Of a stretch of 64,000 nucleotides of DNA, positions 56,841 through 64,000 are shown one piece after another; the stretch's first letter is position 1; each line of letters begins with the position of its first letter. Position numbers and translations under genes: made by a program. The stretch comes from Pegea sp. RAD2-039 (lineage: Eukaryota; Chordata; Thaliacea; Salpida; Salpidae), in NCBI GenBank assembly GCA_034620365.1, contig JAQGEQ010000170.1:124001-188000 (forward strand), given 5' to 3'. The notes below the pieces were generated by a model. It worked only from the letters and a program-made list of their open reading frames with translations. It ran no database searches and was not told the DNA's origin.

Positions 56841-57107
56841 AAGATCTCAAACGAGGAAGTCTTGATGTGGACTGACCTAGCCACAATGTACATTATACTA
56901 AGCAAGCAAAGACTTTGCTGGCTGGAATAAGTCCGTCGGATGAAAGATATTATGGAGAGCCATCAAAAGACAAACATCGGTCATCCCTGTTTCCGCTTTA
57001 AAGATACCTGCAAGCGCGATATGATATCGTTCAATATCAATACCAGCAATTGGGAGGATACCGCAGCGGATCGCTCCAAACGGCGCTCTCTACTCTCAAA
57101 CAAATGA
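56841..57107 (+). mobile_element. LINE remnant, 3' end of ORF2 (copy C)
   Basis: One frame of 89 codons with a single internal stop: KISNEEVLMWTDLATM, SKQRLCWLE*VRRM, then NIGHPCFRFKDTCKRDMIS, FNINTSNWEDTAADRSKRRS, ending at TGA 57105-57107. This is the best-preserved copy of the tail seen also at 29.9 kb (minus) and 36.9 kb (plus). 5'-truncated and non-functional. Confidence 0.82.
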
Positions 57108-57574
57108 AGGAGAGAGAAAAAAAGCTTCAAAGAAAAGAAAGAAGCAATAAAAATATTTTTCTTTTGCATTAAAATGTGTTCGCTGTCTTTTCATGTTATT
57201 TCTTTTGCATCTCGCTGTGTTTTGCTTTGCTTTTAACAACACCCCTGAAGATAACCAGAATGGTCGTTCTCTGCCGAAGCATGCCTTATTATTTAACCTG
57301 TCACTTATTTTTTTACAAAAAGAATTTATACTCTTATAATTTTTCTTTGATACTCAATTTATGAATTGGACTAAACTTAAGAAACATTTTTTTCTTTAGA
57401 TGTAATTATTCCTTTATTATAAAAAAGTAAGTAGCATAAGATAATAACAAAAAAAATTAATTAAAGTATTTACAAAGTGTTTCAAATTGGGGAAATCCCC
57501 TGTTATAGGTATTTAAATGGCGCGTGAATTAACTATTACCATCAAGGACTTCTTAAAATCAGTTTGACGATAAA
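57108..57574. other. Intergenic upstream of BRAT1
   Basis: AT-rich. A possible acceptor (TAAAATCAG) ends 12 nt before the BRAT1 ATG. No other element was recognised. Confidence 0.4.
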
Positions 57575-60500
57575 ATGGACAGTGAACACTTAACAACGAG
57601 GCTTAAAAATTTTCAAATGGTTGTTGATCATATTGGAAAAAATAAACAACTTGTTATTGAAGACGACACCTGTCTTGGGCGCATATTAGCAGGGTTTCGT
57701 ACACTATTAATAAATGAAAATCTTGGTGACTAGTTAAATGTTTATTTCCTCTTTTTGAAACAGCTAGAGATAAAATAATTAATTACTCAAACTAAATTAT
57801 AAATAAATAATCAAAAACTTTATGATTTTTTCTTTAAACAGACGCTACTTATTATCCCATTTCTCTTTTTATGTAATTTAGTCAAAATTAACCTTTTAAC
57901 AAAGTTTAAATTATATATATATATATGTATTTAATTGTATTTTATGTATCTAACTTTATCGCTCTTTGATTTGTCACTTTTTTAGTTTTCCATATTTCTA
58001 TTTGATATATATTTCATATAAAATATTATTATCTGATTTTTAACATTTTTTTAAACTAGCTTTTCTGTTCTTTCAATTTTAGAAGATTTTTATTTTTCTA
58101 GTTCATCAGAAATTTGTCTATGAGTAAATAAATAATAATTTCTTTTTTTATTTGCAGGTTCTTCTCTACACAATGAGTTTATTCAAAGCCTATTAACTTC
58201 TTGTTCAGAGATTCTTTCTTCTGAAGACTCAGATATATTTCAATCACATTTACAGTTTATTATTTCGCTTATCGGTATCTTGTGCTCAAAAAATCTCAGA
58301 TCTTCTAATATCATTAATACTACAACTTTGAAGGTTTTATTTATTAATTATTTTTTATACTTTAATTATAACTTTCTTTTATTCATCACAATCTATCAAA
58401 ACTTTTTGTTAATTTATTTAAAGAAAAATAAGTGAATTTAGAAGTAAATTATTTAAGAAAATTGGAAAAATTATATAATAAATTAATTTTGGTTCAATAT
58501 ATTTGTTTTTTTATTTAATTCTTTTTTATTGAAGACTTGAGCTAAATAAAATATCATTTTGTTCTATTAAATTTTTGATTTATCAGTTTCTAAATGATTT
58601 TTTTTTTAACAAAAGTTCAATGAAAATAATTGATTTCTTATTGCTAGTAGTTTACAAAAATTTAAAAAAAAATAAAGTATATAAATGTATTTTATTCTAA
58701 TATAAATTTTAACTAATAGTTTTAATATCTTACTTTTAGAGATTTATTGAATTGGGAAAATCAGAAAATTTTTCTAAAAATTCAGTCCTTGATTCTTGGC
58801 TTCTGGCTCTTTATGAAGTATTATCATCGCCCTCTAGTGTTGAAACTATTTATAAATCAGGTTCAACAGAAGATCTTGTTCTGAAATTGCTAATTGATGT
58901 AATTCAGGTTTCGATGTTTCGCTACTTTGTACAACTTCTCAATCAACATCAATATTTGTCTCCAAAAATTCGATAAAATGCATTTCACAACTTTTACTGG
59001 TTTTGTTTGAAAACGAGAAGGTGAATTTTGTTGTAGAAGTCCTTCCTCTAAGGACTTTTTTTACATTATTTTTCAGATTGGAGATTTTAAAGTGAAACTG
59101 ATCAATTGTGTTGAAACGATCCGTCGGGAGCTCTCAATCGAAACTATTTTGCAGGTTTCTTAGTTTCATAGGATCTTCATCTTTAAGATTGAATTTGTTG
59201 TTCTTAGTTTGATATATTCTCTAATTGAATCTTCTTAATGATTTATTTTCATGAAGATGAGACTTACAACTGATTCTTTTTAGATATTTACTCACGGTAT
59301 CAAGAAAGATGTGAAAATGTTTGATCTTTTGATTGTGGAACAGTTTAGTGAAAATAATTTAAAGTTTTTTGAGATAGAAGAAGTGAAAAGATGTTTGTTG
59401 GAAGCAGCTAGATGTGGCAACTCTATCTTATCAGATTTTGTTTTTTGTTACTTCTCTCATAATCAATCGTGAGTTGAATAAATTTTATCTAATTTTTTTT
59501 CCTGATTAGTTTCTATTTCAGAAGTTTATTATTATTTGTTACTTTTTATAAATCTATGTTTGAAATTGATGAAAACAATTTAGTTTTTGCGGTTTAATTT
59601 TTACTTTTTCAACTCAAAATTATATCCATATATAGAAATGTTAAATAAAAATTTTACTTTTTTTTATTTCCTAGCTACAGAAAGTTCTAAAATAAAAATC
59701 CTGAAATATCTTCAAGAGTTGATTAACAATTTCTTTTGTATAAATAACTATCAGATGAAATAGTTCGAAAATATATTTTTAATTTCTTTGATCAATTATC
59801 TGACGATTCTATTTGAAGGCAATCGAATCTGTTATCGGAACAACTACTCAAGCAAATCATTTCCGGTTTCCTCACAAACAATCCTCTGAAAGAAGTTGGT
59901 TATCGTATGATAAGTTCAGCATTTGGTTCACTTCAAGTATTTCCACATCTTTAACTAATCCAACGTTGATTTAATGATCGAATCTTCAGGAAGATTGGTT
60001 TACAAGTTTCTACTCGATTGTGTTTGATGTCTATTTGAAACGAAGCTCACAACATTTCGAGTTAAGTGAATGGAAAGAAACAGTTCAAACTTCATCAACA
60101 ACAAGATCCAACGTCACCAAGATCGCTTCTTGCTCAATTGAATCGCTTATGAATGTAAGTATTTCAATTACTATCCATCAATTCATGCTTTGATTGTTTG
60201 TTTTCTAGTTTTGGAGAAAACTTAGTTTGAACAAACAACAGAGTTTTTATTCCTTATTTGTTCTCCTGTTGGAGAATTGCTATGAAATGTTTAATGAAAA
60301 TCCGATTGGATGTTTGCCTGAATTATGTCGAAACGAAAAAGTTTCTACGATTTTATTGAAGAGTATTACAAAAATTGAAGAAATGAAAAGTTTGAAAAGT
60401 CGGTTGAAATATTTGATTAAAAGTAGAAAATGAACTTTTCTGTTTATATAAGTTTGTTGCTTCTGTGTGAATGATGGAAAGTCTAATCAAGTTATACAGA

Positions 60501-61862
60501 AGATCACAAAATCCAAGATCTATTCTTGTCAAGTGAGAACATCTTTACTGTTCTTCAGTAGAATTACTTTCATGCAAATTTGGATCAACTATTTTACAGG
60601 TTATCAAATATTCTTTTTCTATTCTCATGCTTCAACTGAAATCTGTGCAAAGTTGTCCTGAACATCAGCATCAAAGTCATCAGATCATCAACACTCTTTT
60701 TGATCTTTACTTTGAATCTGTTGAGTCATATCTAGAGTGGGAACTAAGAGATGAAGGGTTTGAGTGTCTCAGCAGATTACTCGAATTTTTTTCTGGTATA
60801 AAATTTCTACTAATTTCAATTTTTGTCAAATAAATCTTTGAAGATGAGGAGCAGATCATTTATGAGATGTTAGCCAATCAGAGCAACAAGCTACTGAATA
60901 GTGTTAAAAGTGGGATTGAAGATACTGTTAATTATGTCAGGTCATCTGCTTTACGCTTCTCGTCTAGCTGGATCACATTCTTGTCCAATCATCCAATCGA
61001 TCATTTTATTTCGGTAACAATTTTATTTATTTTCTGTGAATTTGTATTTTTCAGAAACTAGCTTCATTCAGACACTAGATACTTTCATCTTTATAGATAT
61101 TTCTGCTTTTTGAAAACCGATAAACTCTAGTTTTTGTTTTTCAGAAGAAACTAACAGCATTTTCTTTGTACTCTCTAATGACTGATGGAGATGAAATAGT
61201 CCGAAGAGCCGCTGTTTCATCTTTACAATCCGCTATCGACAATTGTTCAGATTGCGATTTCAATTACATTTCTTCTTATCTAATCTACATGTTGGATGTC
61301 GACTCTTCTAACACTAAAAGTAAGTTGCTCAACGATTTCTACAAATTATTCAGTTTTTTGTTTTTAAAACATTTTTGTTCCATTCATTGTTACAGATGTC
61401 AGAATATTTGGTGATGACTTTAACAGATTGACTCTTGTGGAGCTAAAAGATGTAGTTGATGATAAAGTTGCAGTTGATGAAGATCAAAATTCGAAGATCT
61501 GGAGGCTAATAATCCATCAAATTCTCTACATCACTCTCTACGACCTGGATATCGAAGTCAGATGCGACTGCTTAGATGTCTTCAAGACTCTTTGTGATCG
61601 GATGAAGAAAGTCAATCCAGAAAATAACGATTTGATGAAAGATTTGATCTTCCGGTTCTGTTTAGATGACAACAAAACTGTGTCTGAACACGCTTCTTCT
61701 GTAGCCTCATCACTTTCATTAAATCCTCATTTTAAAGTGAGAAGTAATCTCGATGCCGATATGGATGATCTTGACTCTCTTCTCGAAGATGTAACATTTC
61801 GGATCAAGTCTTCTTACACGTCTCTTTGTAGTCACCATGGCAATCAATTAGATTGTTATTGA
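57575..61862 (+). CDS. BRAT1: BRCA1-associated ATM activator 1 homologue
   Basis: HEAT-repeat protein linked to ATM signalling and to the INTS9-INTS11 cleavage module of Integrator. Fourteen exons: 57575-57725, 58158-58333, 58740-58860, 58908-59020, 59077-59154, 59284-59468, 59819-59936, 59990-60154, 60209-60398, 60453-60532, 60600-60795, 60844-61013, 61145-61319, 61396-61862, about 794 aa (human 821). N-terminal DDTCLGRILAGFRTL matches human DDTCLEKLLDWFKTV; LEWELRDEGFECLSRLL and LYDLDIEVRCDCLDVF match HEAT repeats; the C-terminus ends LDCY like human ADCY. The intron 58861-58907 is only 47 nt and is required for frame. The donor of the exon starting 60209 is uncertain (60389 or 60398). An extra exon around 59,670-59,750 was considered but breaks the frame. 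Confidence 0.87.
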
Positions 61863-63362
61863 TGTGGTAAATTTGAAATACATTTTTTGGTGGAGAATTG
61901 ATTGAAAGATTGTAATTGTAGAAATAACTTCGAGATAAAAACAAAACAATTAAAAGAAATTCAGATTAGAAGTTTTTAGAAGAAGAAACAGAGAGCTTGT
62001 TTCTATTAGTCGAGGTTAATAAATCAAACTCAGCTCATTTAGTTTATATTTAGTTAAGCAGAAATCCAACTGAAATTGTTGTAATCTTTTTAATTCATAA
62101 ATATTTTGCTTCCATAAAATCTCTTTCTCATAAAATTCACTTTTGTTCGATTTCATCTTCCTGTCAAACAAAACAAAAGAAGATTAATGTCGTTGCTGCT
62201 ATTTGATGATTTCGAACACATTCTTTATCTGTAGTAATTAGAAAAAGATGTCTATTGATGTATACTTCACTAAATATTTACATCTTTGAAGTAATTTTAT
62301 AAGATAGTAATTATTTCCAATTTTATTCATAAACTAGATATAATTCTTGAAAATAATTGTTCAATAAAATTTGCTTACAAAAAGAAGTAAGAATCTTAAA
62401 AACTTTCAATTCATTCGATAATGTTAAAAGTAAATAGAAACTTGTTAAAGGATTACACTAATGATGTAGTTTAGAGACATTAACTGACAAGGTAGAGGTT
62501 ATAAAACAGAATTTTTCAATGTTTATCCAAAATTAAAAGTATCTTTGTACATCATTAAAAAATTAATTAATAATTATACGACATTTATGTGTTTGTTTTA
62601 ACAATTTGTAACATGCAAACATAAGCCTGTACGAACGACTAGTATCGTTATGCTTGATCACTCAAGCGTTTCGAGGTTTCCACACAAAATAAAAACGAAG
62701 TGTATGGTTTGTAAAGTTTATTACTAGAATCCGAGTGAAAGTGTTTCAAAGTTTGAGCTAAAATGTTTTCTTTCTAAAAAAGTCAGTTTTAGGTGAATAA
62801 TTGGAATTGACTTCAGTTTATAGGTTTTAAGTTAAACGGGAAAGTTTTAAAATGGCTAAAACAAATAATGTAGAGTCTAATCAAAAGTCTAAACTTAATT
62901 TTTTTAAATGGTTGAAATGTTCAGACTTTATCTAAAAGTAACTTTATTCAGTTTAAAAGCCAAGTTATTCGTAAATTGCAAGGAATAATTGTTTAAACTA
63001 AGTTTGATTTATTATTCAAAAACATAACTTTCCTTTTACTTCAATCAAATTAAAAGCAAATCCAGTTTCTGAGATTTCATTCTTTTTTATCATAAACAGT
63101 TTTCTTTTAGGGAGTTTTTGATTAATTAATTTAAAAGATTATTATTCTTTGAGAGTTCTTGAACACTCTATAGAAGTGTTTTATTAGAAACGCTGTTTGT
63201 CTTTTGATTGACGATATTTCAATTTGTATTTATATTGCAAATGTCTAAAAGTAATTGTGATAGGCTCATATATTCAAACTAAAATTTACATTCAGAAAGT
63301 GGTTTATATAAAATATGCGAGCAAATATTTTCAATTATCGTTTTCAGGTTACTTAAAGCAAG
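61863..63362. other. Intergenic between BRAT1 and APMAP
   Basis: A BRAT1 poly(A) signal is at 62018-62023. The remaining 1.3 kb is AT-rich without recognised features until a strong unpaired acceptor (TATCGTTTTCAG, ending about 63,347) 15 nt before the APMAP start. Confidence 0.5.
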
Positions 63363-64000
63363 ATGCCAAAACCTCCAACTGATCCTCTAAGGAATGAGAT
63401 CGGAAAATATGAAATAGTTTTATCAGCGCTTCTAACTATTGTGTTGGTTGGCGCGTTGGGATTTATCCGAAGTCCGATTGAAGCCGAGGATCTTTCCTGG
63501 ATTAAAAAAATCGACATCAAAGGAGTTTATTCAGTGAATGAGAAACTTACAAGAGGAAAAAAGTCTGTAAAAGTTGTGATGTAGTAGACATGAATTAGAT
63601 GGAGCATTTGATTGATGAATTCAGGAGGTTTTTGTTGATTTTTTGATGTATTTTCAGTTTGAGTTTACCCGGTCCAGAATGCGTTGTAGAAGATGAAGAC
63701 AAGAATATCTACACCGGGTTGAGAGATGGGAGACTGTTGAAAATATCTCCGGATCTCAATGGAAAGATCGGAGAAGGATTAATCGAAACTTTTTTTGTTC
63801 CCTTTTTTCCTCATTTACCTTCCTCGCATCCGAATGCGAGTCATGGTCGACCTTTAGGTGAGAAGACATTGTTGAAGTCCAATTACATCAACTATTTGAT
63901 AAATTATTGATTCCTGAAAGGTTTACGAATCCGCGAGGAGAAGTTGTTTGTGATGGATTCCATATATGGTTTGTACACTGTCCATCTGAAAACAAAAGAA
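63363..64000 (+). CDS. APMAP: Adipocyte plasma membrane-associated protein, partial (5' end)
   Basis: Start of a strictosidine-synthase-like six-bladed propeller protein anchored by one N-terminal membrane span; the family has arylesterase activity. Exons so far: 63363-63580, 63658-63857, 63921 to beyond the window. A short cytosolic N-terminus precedes the span (VLSALLTIVLVGALGF), then RSPIEAE, resembling human ESPIDPQ. Propeller blocks LPGPECVVEDEDKNIYTG, GRLLKI, GRPLGLRI and FVMDSIYGLYTVHL match human LVGPESIAHIGDVMFTG and GLFEV. The first donor (GTGAT|gtagta) was picked by phase and is the weakest junction. The gene runs off the right edge. Confidence 0.88.

Noticed and set aside
59670..59760. 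Extra BRAT1 exon (TESSKIKILKYLQELINN)
   Set aside because: Coding-like, but no donor and acceptor combination keeps frame with both neighbours. Left out, and possibly an alternative or dead exon.

Overview
The window is AT-rich animal (metazoan) nuclear DNA. The evidence is spliceosomal genes with GT-AG introns, many only about 45-60 nt long, and products whose closest relatives are animal proteins: HGSNAT, CRLF3, MAP4K3/5, HHAT, DAP1, RSPH14, BRAT1 and APMAP. RSPH14 implies motile cilia. I cannot place the species. Compactness, very short introns, operon-like gene pairs and unpaired 3' splice sites just upstream of most start codons point to a lineage with spliced-leader trans-splicing.

Layout: 0.1-0.2 kb, last exon of an unknown gene (+). 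0.45-3.9 kb, an ORP9-like oxysterol-binding-related protein (+) with a 26-bp minisatellite in one intron. 4.0-7.55 kb, HGSNAT (-), with two alternative copies of the exon that carries the active-site histidine region. 9.3-10.3 kb, LSM2 (+). 11.1-12.6 kb, CRLF3 (-, intronless). 15.1-23.5 kb, MAP4K3/5-type kinase with CNH domain (-, 26 exons). 26.6-27.9 kb, IMP3 (-). 30.8-33.4 kb, WDR36/UTP21 (-, intronless). 38.0-41.7 kb, HHAT-like acyltransferase (+). 43.1-44.1 kb, LSM4 followed by DAP1 (-, operon-like). 46.4-48.4 kb, RSPH14 (+). 49.8-50.5 kb, TRMT112 (+). 51.1-55.8 kb, a membrane protein of 15 six-cysteine sushi domains (-). 57.6-61.9 kb, BRAT1 (+). 63.4 kb to the end, the start of APMAP (+). 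Dead 3' ends of one LINE family lie at about 29.9, 36.1 and 56.8 kb.

Functionally this is a set of housekeeping genes: rRNA processing (IMP3, WDR36), Sm-like RNA rings (LSM2, LSM4), translation and methyltransferase support (TRMT112), nutrient and autophagy signalling (MAP4K3/5, DAP1), lysosome and lipid (HGSNAT, ORP9), Hedgehog-type acylation (HHAT), Integrator and DNA damage (BRAT1), and cilia (RSPH14). The only clearly lineage-specific gene is the sushi array. Exon joins were made by eye from frame continuity and family resemblance. Every gene model below closes in frame from start to stop, except the truncated first and last genes.
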